Shown one piece after another: positions 13,101-19,040 of a stretch of 64,000 nt of DNA. The position numbers and the translations under genes are program-made. How positions within the stretch are numbered: position 1 is the first letter of the stretch; the number at the start of each line of letters is the position of its first letter. Below the pieces are notes generated by a model. That model worked only from the letters and a program-made list of their open reading frames with translations, had not been told where the DNA came from and made no database searches. This DNA is from Choristoneura fumiferana (Eukaryota; Arthropoda; Insecta; Lepidoptera; Tortricidae), in NCBI RefSeq assembly GCF_025370935.1, contig NC_133476.1, forward strand, positions 16,795,039 through 16,859,038, given 5' to 3'.

Positions 13101-15999
13101 ATTCAGGACAGGCTAGTTGGTGCTAGTATAGTGGGGTTCATTTGGCAACTTTGACATTGGCGCCATGTTTGTGATTGGGTAAATTACTAAAGTAACTAAA
13201 TGAGCCAATCGCAAGCAAAACTGTAACGTCAAACGGACCTCTTGATGCTAATGCCATCTAGCGATATTAAACCTGTCAAAAACCCTCATTGGTTAGATTT
13301 TTCAGCATTTTTTTAAATTGTTTTTTTTTCCAGACTATGGAACAACATAAACAGCCACCTGTCAAATGATGCACGTTTACGATGCGACCTAGTAGATCTC
13401 TACTACACGTTATACGGACTGAAGAGGCCAATATGCGTGCCCTTGCCAGAAATACAAGCGATGATGAAGCAAATGCAGCACAAGGAACGCGAGAGGATGG
13501 AGCGAGAGAAGGAAAGGGTGAAGGAAAAGGAAAGGCAGAGGGAACTGGAAACCAAGCCTGTTATAAAACAGGAGATTGACGAGGTATGCGATGATGTAAT
13601 TATGTTTTCACACCTCTCCTTCAGAAAAGTAACTTTTCCTCCCTGGCGAGAGGGAGCAAAGTGCAACTTTTCTTTTCAAGGCTTTTCGAAGTGTTTTTAT
13701 AAGTGTTGATAATTGTAAAACTGCGCCATTTTTTTATGCTGGTTGCTCTTTAATTATATTTAGAATTGATTTTTTTTCAAGTTTCTTAATGCTCTATGTG
13801 ATAAGTTGTATAAGCCACTCGAGAGCAAAATTATTTTTCACCTTGGGCGTTAACACTTGAATCCCTCATTACGCTCAGGATTCTATTGTAGAATCCTTCG
13901 CTACATTCTGGATTCAATGTACCCCCCTCGCCGTAAATACATCATTTTGCTCCCTTTTGACACAAATAACTATTGTGTTTTTGTATTTAATGAAACTTTA
14001 AACAAAAATGTATGTTTTTTCTTCTCAGATCAAATTCGAAGCCGAAGAGCCTGTGATCCAAGAGCAAAGCATCCTCATTCCGACCCCGATGGACCTCGAT
14101 CACAAAGATGACGTTCTGCCCGTACCCGTCGCCAGCATTAAGGAGGAGGACGTCAAGATTGACATCACTACCGTCCATGACATGCCGATCAGGGTATTCA
14201 GTGGTGTAAGTTAGATTCAAATCAAAGTCAAAGTCAAAATGTCTTTATTCAATTTAGGCTAAAACAAGCACTTATGAATGTAAAAAAAATCTACCACCGG
14301 TTCGGAAAAACCTCTGTTGAGAAGAATCCGGCAAGAAACTCAACGAGGTATATTTTTATTAAACAGATTTACAGATTACTTCTAAGTTAGATAAATTCAG
14401 TGGTATAAGTTAGATAACTTTTAAGTTAAATAATTCAGTGGTTATTAGTTAGATAAGTTTCAACTTAGGTAAATTCAGTGGTTATTAGTTAGATAGGTTT
14501 CAACTTAGGTAAATTCAGTGGTTATTAGTTAGATAAGTTTCAACTTAGGTAAATTCAGTGGTTATTAGTTAGATAAGTTTCAACTTAGGTAAATTCAGTG
14601 GTTATTAGTTAGATAAGTTTCAACTTAGGTAAATTCAGTGGTTATTAGTTAGATAAGTTTCAACTTAGGTAAATTCAGTGGTTATTAGTTAGATAGCATC
14701 TAAGTTAGATAACTTTTTACATATATAGATTCTGTGGTGTTAGTTAGATAACTTCTAAGTAGTAAGATAAATTCAGTGGTGCAAGTAAGAGCATAAAAAG
14801 TCAATTTATTTGGCCTAAAACCAGCATAAATATGAAGTTTAGGAACATGACAGGTGAAAATATTATTAATGAAATTCCAGTACAAAATCGCAAATACTAT
14901 TTAGGTACTTCTAGTTACACTCTTACTGATCTAGTTTTTGCCTGAATGATATTTATTAGGGGCCATCCATAAATTGTCACACAAAATTTGACCATTTTTA
15001 GCACCCCCCTTGTCACACGTATTTCTATGAAAATTGGAATTATTTCGTTCCTGTGTCACAAACCGCTAGACTCCCCCCCCCTAAATGTGTGACGTAACTT
15101 ATGCATGACCCCTTACTCAGCTGGGCCTAGAGCGTTCGTTCTTGCGAGGAGCTCTTCGACGCATTGAGGTCAAAAAGCTTTATCACTTCTGTTACACAGG
15201 ATGATTCAAAGCGCGAGTTCATCTCGGACAACGCGGCGCCGCTGCCGGGCATCCCCGGCTCGTCGGGCCCGGTCGGCTTCGAGCCGGGCATGTTCCGACA
15301 CGACAAGGACGACATAGGCGCTCCTAAGGTAAAACAAATATTACAGGGATGGTGAACCTTTTTTGGCGAACGTGCCATTTTTTACACGCGGCTTTGCACA
15401 CGTAATCCGTTAAATCCGACAGTTACTAAATTCCCATTGGAATTCCCAAAAATCGCATTGCGGATTTCTTTGTCGTTGTATTAAAACATTTGCGCCAAAT
15501 TTCATGTCTCTAATCCTAGAAAATCCGGTTAAAACTTTGATCCCTTGGGAAGATTGGAATAAAAAGTAAGCTATGTGTTATTTTAGACGTCCGTATATCT
15601 ACATACCAAATTTAATCCAAATCGGTCCAGCCGCTGTACGATAAAAGAGTAATAAACAGAAACTTCCGTGGGAATTCCAAAAGAAGGAGGGCTGTACCCA
15701 GCAGGGCATTACTTTTGACCTGATTTAACAATTATATTTGTTCTTCATTACAGGCCAAGAAAAAGAAGAAGGACAAGAAGAAACATAAACATAAGCACAA
15801 GCACAAACATAGCAGTAAAGAAAAATCCGGTAAAGAAAAAGATCACCGTGACAAAGACCGGGCATTCCCTGCCCTGCTTCCCTCCAGCACTGACCATCTT
15901 AGAATAAAAGAGGAGACTCGGGAAACCCTAAGTTCTTTTAGCTCCAGCCAGAGCCCATCTGAAGATATCTCATCTATGCCGAGCAATATGAGTTTTTAG
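1023..15999 (+). CDS. TAF2: TAF2, transcription initiation factor TFIID subunit 2 (5' end outside window), 8 exons
   Basis: TAF2 is the large aminopeptidase-like subunit of nuclear TFIID that helps the complex engage core promoters. Exons are 1023-1164, 7669-7838, 8622-8835, 11493-11694, 13334-13583, 14029-14205, 15200-15328 and 15754-15999. All have AG/GT borders and their phases join without a break into about 509 codons. Blocks recalled from animal TAF2 proteins appear in order: GPPAM and PHIIKQNNF (exon 1), LDLFKYNDNSKNHFSDNYY (exon 2), TVSCLRAIR (exon 3), HEAT-like helices (exon 4), LRCDLVDLYYTLYGL (exon 5), an acidic low-complexity tail, and KKKKKDKKKHKHKHKHKH in the last exon. The N-terminal peptidase-like domain must lie upstream of the window. 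The first exon has an uncertain acceptor (see findings). A poly(A) signal follows at 16094. Family identity is near certain; exact borders are inferred. Confidence 0.93.
1410..1605 (+). repeat. SINE-C fragment plus LINE tail fragment
   Basis: 1410-1481 matches the GGCACTTGAGGTATCC...CTGCAATACC part of the repeat found complete at 10.07, 12.78 and 40.8 kb. 1512-1605 matches, in reverse, 39.885-39.975 kb (AGCGCTGGTAGTTTAAA... and the TTTACTGAATAAATGATTT segment). Confidence 0.6.
1850..2440. repeat. Left array of ~140-bp units with TTTGTGTCATTTT cores
   Basis: The core (reverse TGACACAAA) occurs near 1878, 2028 and 2291 with a degenerate copy near 2155, next to a GC-rich block at 2345-2425. An inverted counterpart lies at 6930-7510, also beside a GC-rich block. 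Confidence 0.6.
2657..2703. repeat. Short near-perfect hairpin
   Basis: Arms with AACTGATACCTA and TAGGTATCAGTT, extended by ACAAAA/TTTTGT, around a very short loop. No surrounding gene apart from the TAF2 intron. Confidence 0.55.
2767..2912. mobile_element. Palindromic MITE family A, copy 1
   Basis: Begins CAGGGCTACTGCGAAACTC, contains CCCTCTCGCTCTCGTATTAAA and ends with the complementary GAGTTTCGTAATAGCCCTG. Other copies lie at 7885, 21834 and 61018. Confidence 0.75.
3235..4012 (+). mobile_element. SINE/LINE tail element split by an insertion
   Basis: The GGTTGCCTGGAAG head at 3235-3247 resumes at 3882 with CCTGGAAGAGATCG, AGCGATAAGGCCGCC and a tail GTACAATAAAGAGTC(ATTGT)n. This is a common lepidopteran retroposon end. 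The break carries the TIR element 3248-3881. Confidence 0.7.
3248..3881. mobile_element. Non-autonomous TIR DNA transposon, 8-bp TSD
   Basis: Starts CTTAGAGCAACCCGGGC and ends with the near-complement GCCCGCGTTGCTCTAAG. It is flanked by perfect direct repeats CCTGGAAG at 3240-3247 and 3882-3889. About 634 bases with no transposase. An 8-bp duplication suggests a hAT- or P-like enzyme, but the termini are not the usual CAG type. Confidence 0.75.
4476..6586. repeat. Long foldback (~2.1 kb) built of tandem ~460-bp units
   Basis: CTACCGGTGTGAAGT at the left end faces ACTTCACACCGGTA at the right. Many inner blocks recur inverted, e.g. CATCTAGTCTAGGAGCCACA near 4757 and TGGCTCCTAGACTAGTTGAG near 6187. 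Within the left arm, ACTAAAAGCTTTC...GGAGCCACA repeats directly about 462 bases on (near 4720 and 5180). ORFs here are incidental. Confidence 0.7.
6590..6930 (+). repeat. Interspersed repeat fragments
   Basis: 6590-6740 resembles 18380-18530 (CTGGTAGT-ACAT, GTTAATG-CATCGA, TACAGTCAGCAAAAAA). 6770-6930 resembles the diverged body of the ...AAGCCGCGGGT family. No coding content. Confidence 0.45.
6930..7515. repeat. Right array of ~140-bp units with GTGGATGAAAATGACACAA cores
   Basis: Cores near 7071, 7211, 7350 and 7487, spaced about 139 bases. Inverted relative to 1850-2440, with a GC-rich block (6940-7045) on its inner side, as in the left array. Confidence 0.62.
7669..7838 (+). CDS. TAF2: TAF2 exon 2 of window
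   Basis: Acceptor TTTCTTTGCAG, donor CCC|GTAAGT. Encodes LRNIHGICPPEVVRFLLDLF and FSDNYYKAALVDALA, among the most conserved TAF2 blocks. Starts with the last two bases of a split glycine codon and ends in phase 0. Confidence 0.95.
7885..8040. mobile_element. Palindromic MITE family A, copy 2 (diverged)
   Basis: AATCGAAGTTCTTATCG, the CGAGAGCGAGAGAGACGGTAC core, and an end in TAGTAGCCCTGCTGG. It lies about 50 bases after TAF2 exon 2. Confidence 0.65.
8065..8450. repeat. TIR MITE followed by a GGACGGACAGACAGAC repeat
   Basis: GGTACCTTCAGCCAATAAGT at 8087 faces TTTGGCTGATGGTACC near 8247. The stretch to 8450 ends TAGTTGACTACGGAACCCT, a common lepidopteran repeat end. Confidence 0.6.
8622..8835 (+). 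CDS. TAF2: TAF2 exon 3 of window
   Basis: Acceptor CATTTACAG, donor GTTG|GTAAGT. Encodes LVLEEITRVLNLEKVLPCY and TVSCLRAIRRLQQCGHLPS, ending AYAQYGQYV in phase 1. A very long CCCTCT tract starts about 135 bases downstream in the next intron. Confidence 0.95.
8970..9598 (+). repeat. Hexamer microsatellite (TCCCTC)n, (TGCCTC)n, (TC)n
   Basis: About 620 bases of nearly pure pyrimidine on the + strand. CTCCCT/CTCTCC variants run to about 9470, an orderly TGCCTC block to 9547, then TC repeats. It lies in the TAF2 intron after exon 3. Open frames across it are artefacts of repeat periodicity. Confidence 0.95.
9600..10065 (+). other. TAF2 intron, no feature seen
   Basis: AT-rich sequence between the microsatellite and the SINE-C copy. 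No exon-like frame that fits TAF2. Confidence 0.6.
10071..10342 (+). mobile_element. SINE-C retroposon copy, + orientation
   Basis: Runs from GGTGGTAGGACCATGTGCAAGG to the A-rich tail after CATCCAGTCGAATAAAAAAAAA. Shares its whole length with 12775-13063 and 40801-41090 (both reversed). No B-box tRNA head was seen, so it may be the 3' end of a LINE. Confidence 0.75.
10885..11140 (-). repeat. Lepidopteran interspersed repeat fragments
   Basis: CCCGAGCAAAGCTCGGTCG and then ...ATACTATAGATGCGAGAGTTTG...GATGAAATTTGGTTACAGATAG...TTTTTATCCCAGAAAATTGC, the family seen at 19.5 and 28.2 kb. Confidence 0.6.
11297..11463 (+). mobile_element. tRNA-derived SINE-A
   Basis: The tRNA-like head at 11344-11414 has an A-box-like GGTGGTGTAGGGGTTATAG and a B-box GGGTTCGATTCCC. 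It is followed by the tail TTTTTCTGTGCATCCATGTCTCAG. Not an intact tRNA gene. It ends about 30 bases before the TAF2 exon 4 acceptor. Confidence 0.8.
11493..11694 (+). CDS. TAF2: TAF2 exon 4 of window
   Basis: Acceptor TATATTCATTAG, donor CACAG|GTACTA. Encodes DVRRAAFECLVDFVRVDGK and DPHVRHALARLLVNMPPF, a HEAT-like repeat pair. It is clearly GC-richer than its surroundings. A tRNA-type SINE ends only about 30 bases before the acceptor. Confidence 0.94.
11860..12048. mobile_element. RTE LINE 3' fragment with 5' inversion
   Basis: 11868-11957 is RTE sequence in reverse (GGTGGACGTCCTAAGCTGCG, GTCTCCACTCGAGAAC). 11962-12048 is the 3' end in forward orientation (CAACTGGAGGTC...GGCCTATGTCCAACAGTGG) with a (GATGAT)n tail. 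The two pieces meet at a shared GGCAACTGG, the pattern left by twin priming. Confidence 0.7.
12310..12410 (+). repeat. Interspersed repeat fragment
   Basis: AACTAGCTGGCGCATGCGGC, TTCGCTC and a diverged body: a 5' stub of the family seen at 41.65 kb. Confidence 0.45.
12413..12536. mobile_element. Palindromic MITE family B
   Basis: GGGCCGTATTGCCTAAAG, CTCGCGATCGCAATCAAATG and their complements form ~50-base arms around TTTTGTATACAAAA. A related diverged copy lies at 63420-63560. Confidence 0.75.
12775..13063 (-). mobile_element. SINE-C retroposon copy, - orientation
   Basis: Poly-T at 12777, then ATTCGACTGGATGGCAAACG to GCACAAGGTCCTACCATCTG. Nearly the reverse complement of 10071-10342. Confidence 0.78.
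13334..13583 (+). CDS. TAF2: TAF2 exon 5 of window
   Basis: Acceptor TTTTTTTTTCCAG, donor GAG|GTATGC. Encodes RLWNNINSHLSNDARLRCDL and VDLYYTLYGLKRPICVPLPE, then a highly charged Glu/Arg/Lys helix (KERERMEREKERVKEK) that probably forms a single alpha helix or coiled coil, and ends VIKQEIDE. Confidence 0.95.
13604..13990. mobile_element. Foldback-type element filling a TAF2 intron
   Basis: TTTCACACCTCTCCTTCAG at 13607 and ATTTTGCTCCCTTTTGACACA near 13950 match the left half and core of the complete element at 51444-51990. It occupies most of the 445-base intron between TAF2 exons 5 and 6. Confidence 0.7.
14029..14205 (+). CDS. TAF2: TAF2 exon 6 of window
   Basis: Acceptor TTTTTTCTTCTCAG, donor AGTGGT|GTAAGTTA. 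Encodes IKFEAEEPVIQEQSI, an acidic, probably disordered segment with IKEEDVKID and a DMPIRVFSG end. A weaker donor at 14193 (AGG|GTATTC) would drop four residues in frame. The sequence around the donor recurs in the minisatellite downstream. Confidence 0.88.
14214..14342 (+). mobile_element. LINE 3'-end fragment
   Basis: TCAAAGTCAAAATGTCTTTA, CACTTATGAATG, CTACCACCGGTTCGGAAAAA and GGCAAGAAACTCAACGAG form a common lepidopteran LINE end. A diverged scrap recurs at 14800-14860. Confidence 0.6.
14380..14795 (+). repeat. 40-bp minisatellite resembling the exon 6 donor
   Basis: ATTCAGTGGT starts units at 14395, 14433, 14473, 14513, 14553, 14593, 14633, 14673 and 14771, with a diverged one near 14729. 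The same ATTCAGTGGT followed by GTAAGTTAGAT forms the exon 6/intron junction at 14196-14216. Confidence 0.92.
14958..15113. mobile_element. Palindromic MITE family C
   Basis: GGGGCCATCCATAAATTGTC at the left, GTGACGTAACTTATGCATGA then CCCC at the right, with a C-rich middle. It ends 87 bases before TAF2 exon 7. Confidence 0.7.
15200..15328 (+). CDS. TAF2: TAF2 exon 7 of window
   Basis: Acceptor CTTCTGTTACACAG, donor AAG|GTAAAA, phase 0 on both sides, 43 codons. Encodes DDSKREFISDNAAPLPGIPG and GPVGFEPGMFRHDKDDIGAPK, a Gly/Pro-rich linker of high GC. Poorly conserved in the family, so support comes from phase, GC content and position. Confidence 0.87.
15345..15720 (+). repeat. Diverged interspersed repeat in last TAF2 intron
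   Basis: Contains AATTCCCATTGGAATTCCC and CATACCAAATTTAATCCAAA with TCGGTCCAGCCG, matching the body of the 41.65-kb repeat. Fills most of the 425-base intron. Confidence 0.5.
15754..15999 (+). CDS. TAF2: TAF2 last exon with Lys/His tail
   Basis: Acceptor TTCTTCATTACAG, stop TAG at 15997-15999. Begins AKKKKKDKKKHKHKHKHKHK, the lysine/histidine tail typical of TAF2, and continues with a Ser-rich end SSFSSSQSPSEDISSMP. Contains RIKEE, one of several SUMO-consensus-like sites in the tail. Confidence 0.96.
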   Translation, partial: AKKKKKDKKKHKHKHKHKHSSKEKSGKEKDHRDKDRAFPALLPSSTDHLRIKEETRETLSSFSSSQSPSEDISSMPSNMSF

Positions 16000-16093
16000 A
16001 ATAATGTTAAAATTATTTATAAGATTAAAAATATCTTTATTAAAATAAGAGGTAAATGTGTTATCGAAACTTTGATTTCAAATATATTTTCTA

Positions 16094-16099
16094 AATAAA
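16094..16099 (+). terminator. Probable TAF2 poly(A) signal
   Basis: AATAAA about 95 bases after the TAF2 stop in AT-rich sequence. It is the first canonical hexamer downstream, so it is the likely cleavage signal. Confidence 0.6.
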
Positions 16100-16460
16100 T
16101 GATGACCATAATGTTTTTTTATGTATCTACTAAACTAGTCAATAGTTTATACTATAGTATCGAGGTTATTCATAACTAATACAATTCAAATTTATTTATT
16201 ATTTCATCAATGAAAAATTACGGCATAGTTAACAATTAATTCGATATACAATTTAAAATACGTAAAATACACAACTATTTAGGGATTTTTATCTTTCTCT
16301 AAATACGCAGGAATACGGAATCTTTAAGAACAGTATTTAAAAATAAAGAAATTTTGACTGTCACCTGTATCTATATACTCGAAATTTATAGTATCTGTCA
16401 AAGACCATGAAGAACATGTAAAAAAATAGCTCTAAGTTAAATCTGCGATCCCAGTATAAA
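16100..16460 (+). other. AT-rich intergenic, no feature seen
   Basis: Follows the TAF2 poly(A) signal. No coding frame or repeat recognised. Confidence 0.5.
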
Positions 16461-16461
16461 T

Positions 16462-16775
16462 TTGACTTATGTCCAGTTCGATCGTCAAGCTACATACTTA
16501 AAAAAGTTCATGTATCACGGGAATCGTAAATTCACAATCATGCCTGAATTTCTTAAATCACTAGATAGAGCACAGTTTAAAAAGAAACTAAAGGAATGGT
16601 TACTAACCAAATGTTTCTCCAACCGGAATGAATATTATTTTAAATTTTTAATTGTAAGTTACTCACTAAAATTCACTAAATATTGTAAGTACGAAATGGA
16701 TAAACTGTTTGATTTATAACTTCTTATAATTGTACACAGTTATTGACAATAAATTATTCTTATTCTTAAAAAACG
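16462..16775 (+). pseudogene. LINE ORF2 C-terminal remnant with 3' tail
   Basis: An 85-codon frame has FLKSLDRAQFKKKLKEWLLT and FSNRNEYYFKF, resembling the extreme C-terminus of LINE reverse transcriptase ORFs (compare LNIKNINSNTLFIAKLKTDL in the element at 24.1 kb). It is followed by ATTGACAATAAATTATTCTT and a TTATTC tail. Only the last part of the element remains. Confidence 0.55.
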
Positions 16776-16779
16776 GAAC

Positions 16780-17350
16780 ACCATACCGTCCGGCAAGATG
16801 TCCTAGTGCGGGATCTGTTGATGCTTCGCCTACTCTTGGAGCTAAAAATAAATGACAAGTATAATCATTTTAATATCTAGGCTAACAAGAGGCAAACAAA
16901 AATTGCAAATAAAACAACCCATTACCAGGGTTTGATCATCCAGTTAATAAATGCCCTCGAACCCCTATAAAAATAATGCAGGCGAGGCACAAATCGGATC
17001 CAGTATCTTCAGGATCATTGCTGATTGTTCTGCAAATTGTACCGCCTACGTACCGAGATATTAGACTTCTCAAAGCACGATGGAGAAGTGTACGCTCTAT
17101 ATACTTCTCATTTTTGGAGCAGTTATGTTGTTGTTATCCTGACGAATCGATTGGAAACTAAAATTCTGTAAGAGTTTCAGTTTTATAAAAAAAGTTTCCC
17201 ACCCCTGCAAAGACTGATTGGTTCTAACGTAATTTGTCTTGTAGTTACGTAAGTTCGCAGAGAAACAATAAAATATGATATCATTGTTTATAAGTCTAGT
17301 CCCTGTTTATAGCAAACTAACAATAATGATATTTTTGATAATTGAATGCA
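16780..17350 (+). other. Intergenic, upstream of candidate smORF gene
   Basis: No supported gene. A weak hairpin lies at 17276-17333 (ATATCATTGTT/AACAATAATGATAT) shortly before the putative TATA box. Confidence 0.45.
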
Positions 17351-17356
17351 TTCCAA

Positions 17357-17394
17357 TATAAATACTAGTGTACGTAAACGAGACAACTTCAGAT
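17357..17394 (+). promoter_or_regulatory. Candidate TATA/initiator promoter
   Basis: TATAAATA at 17357-17364 and an arthropod-style initiator TTCAGATT with its A at 17391, 34 bases apart. This spacing is close to the usual ~30. It precedes the short-ORF exons in the same direction. Confidence 0.4.
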
Positions 17395-17533
17395 TCTTCT
17401 CAGCACGAGTAGTGTTGTGAAACCTGTTTGGAGTTGTTGCTTCTACAATTTGGACGTGCACCATTAATTTCTGTTTAATTATAAAAGAAAAATGAATTAA
17501 TAAGTTCTTTTTTGAAGTCGATAAAGAATAAAA

Positions 17534-17587
17534 ATGCCTTCGTGCTTTTGGCTAGCAATTTTATTGTACGCGGTGTTTCTCTCGTGA
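17534..17587 (+). CDS. Candidate smORF 1, 17-aa hydrophobic peptide
   Basis: Reads MPSCFWLAILLYAVFLS, with A at -3 of the ATG, an in-frame TAA at 17522 that fixes the start, and a TGA stop. I do not recognise it. The peptide is almost wholly hydrophobic, like a membrane helix or a signal segment without cargo. A donor CT|GTAAGT follows 25 bases after the stop. A diverged copy with the same layout lies at 17736-17795. The last nine codons align as I-x-[LI]-Y-[AV]-V-F-[LF]-S and stop, with synonymous Val, Phe and Ser changes, which favours coding use. A leading mini-ORF (ATGAATTAA) lies about 40 bases upstream. A 17-codon ORF alone is weak evidence; the pairing is what matters. Confidence 0.4.
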   Translation: MPSCFWLAILLYAVFLS

Positions 17588-17735
17588 AGAATTTTAACAA
17601 AATTGGTATTCTGTAAGTACAACGTCATAACAGTCGTTTAAATAATTTGCGGAAGTGTAAAATTTTACGAAAAATTGGTTGATTGGTTTCAGATAACCCG
17701 GCCCTTACACCAAGAGTTCTTTTTTTTGAAGCAAG

Positions 17736-17795
17736 ATGCCACCTATGGCATATTTCTTAACGTTTATTGCAATATACGTGGTTTTCTTTTCATGA
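17736..17795 (+). CDS. Candidate smORF 2, 19-aa hydrophobic peptide
   Basis: Reads MPPMAYFLTFIAIYVVFFS. The in-frame TGA at 17727 fixes the start, and the stop is TGA. It sits in a plausible internal exon 17693-17820 (acceptor GATTGGTTTCAG, donor TTTT|GTAAGTAA). The segment from stop to donor (28 bases before GTAAGT) is alignable with that of smORF 1 (about 24 of 34 positions, counted by eye). Shared upstream GTTCTTTTTTxTGAAG also shows duplication. If the two exons are spliced together, the message would be dicistronic, like the two-peptide sarcolamban transcript of flies. The sequence itself is not a sarcolamban. Function unknown. Confidence 0.4.
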   Translation: MPPMAYFLTFIAIYVVFFS

Positions 17796-17855
17796 TGAAC
17801 CCAAACGACAATGGAATTTTGTAAGTAACTTGGCATTTATAAAGGTTCTATAACG

Positions 17856-18205
17856 GGTGTGGCCTGTAATATGAGCAAATAATTAAAACATAGATCATAC
17901 TTGTCAAACTGAACAACAATAGTTCAGCTACTTTTAATAATAATTAGTTTTTTTAACTTTTATTACACTTTTAAGTTTATTCGAAGAAGCAATATAAAGC
18001 GAAATGCTTGATGTTTATAGCGTGAAAGGCGACGTCAGTTGTGTTCTAGGGTGGCGTACATTGATAGCAGTATTTAATTTGTATAAAAAAGGGAAAATCT
18101 AAAGACTCCATTATTAATAAAAAGTCGCTGAACTAATGTTGTTCAGTTTAACGAGGACGATCTATGTTTTAATTTTTTGCTCGTGGTAGGTACTAGCCAC
18201 ACCCA
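17856..18205. mobile_element. TIR MITE, ~350 bp
   Basis: GGGTGTGGCCTGTAATATGA with AAAACATAGATCATACTTGT on the left faces GATCTATGTTTTAATTTTTT and ACTAGCCACACCC on the right, with AACTGAACAACAATAGTTCA mirrored inside. Confidence 0.75.
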
Positions 18206-18239
18206 GTATATAAACACCGACCCTTAACCCGTTTTTTAA

Positions 18240-18530
18240 AAGCTTTTATTTAGTTTCACCTGCCCCGTTGTCTGTCTGTTGTCAAATCTTGCAAGTTAAA
18301 TTCAACCAACTTCCAGTAGTTGGATTAACTTGACATTTGGCATACTTATGTAAATTGCGTGACAATATAATAATCTGGTAGTGACATATCCTGGGATTCC
18401 GGCCATAATCGTCTCCGCAGGATGGAACTGTTCAACGGTTAATGGCATCGACGTCGAGCAAATGTAGTTTGGGTGACAATGCAAAGTCGATAAAAAGTAC
18501 AGTCAGCAAAAAAGCTTGTATTAAAAATGT
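18240..18530 (+). repeat. Interspersed repeat
   Basis: GTTTCACCTGCCCCGTTGTC, CTTCCAGTAGTTGGATTAAC and TTGACATTTGGCATACTTAT form a common lepidopteran repeat. Its 3' part resembles 6590-6740. Confidence 0.6.
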
Positions 18531-18699
18531 TTTTTTTACCAAAAACTTATTTCTAATCTGATTAAAGTTTCCCACAGCTGGTTAAAGGCATGTAAAGTAT
18601 CCTCTTATTACTGCTCCTTGTGTCAATAAATTGGTAACATTATTGATTTTCCCGGTTAATATAATCTCTGATCGGAACAGTAGGCCTTAATGACCAAAT

Positions 18700-19040
18700 T
18701 ATTAGTTTCTATAGTCCAGGGTTTCTCAAAGTGGGGTACCGCTATTCGACGGTAGGGGATTCGCGACAAGATTTACTTGATGGTGGCTGCAAGACTGGCA
18801 AGATGATTAAGATTGGTTTTTGGAGTCTTTTTGTATTTTTTATTTCAACTAGTAGTTGGGGTAGGGGTTCGCTGTCGTCTAGAAACTTTAACAGGGGTAC
18901 GTGGAGCCATAAGTTTGAGAAACCCTGCTATAGTCTATTCAGGATAACATTGGACTCTAGAAGGTCACAGAAGCAGGGGTTCTAAACATTTTTTGTGAAG
19001 TCGTACCTAATAATGATGATGATGATGATGATGAATAAAA
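18700..19040 (+). repeat. Repeat fragments ending in (GAT)n
   Basis: 18800-18850 carries GATTGGTTTTTGGAGTCTTT, also seen at 37.37 and 55.86 kb. GTTTCTCAAAGTGGGGTACC and a (GATGAT)n tract at 19014-19035 are retroposon scraps. Confidence 0.45.

Noticed and set aside
14380..14795. CRISPR-like array
   Set aside because: 40-bp units are contiguous tandem repeats without spacers, in a eukaryotic intron.
16462..16719. Independent host gene of 85 codons after TAF2
   Set aside because: The KKLKEWLL-type end and TTATTC tail fit a LINE ORF2 remnant.
17736..17795. Nuclear copy of mitochondrial ATP8 (MPxM start, hydrophobic)
   Set aside because: Too short, the resemblance stops after four residues, and no neighbouring mitochondrial gene is present.
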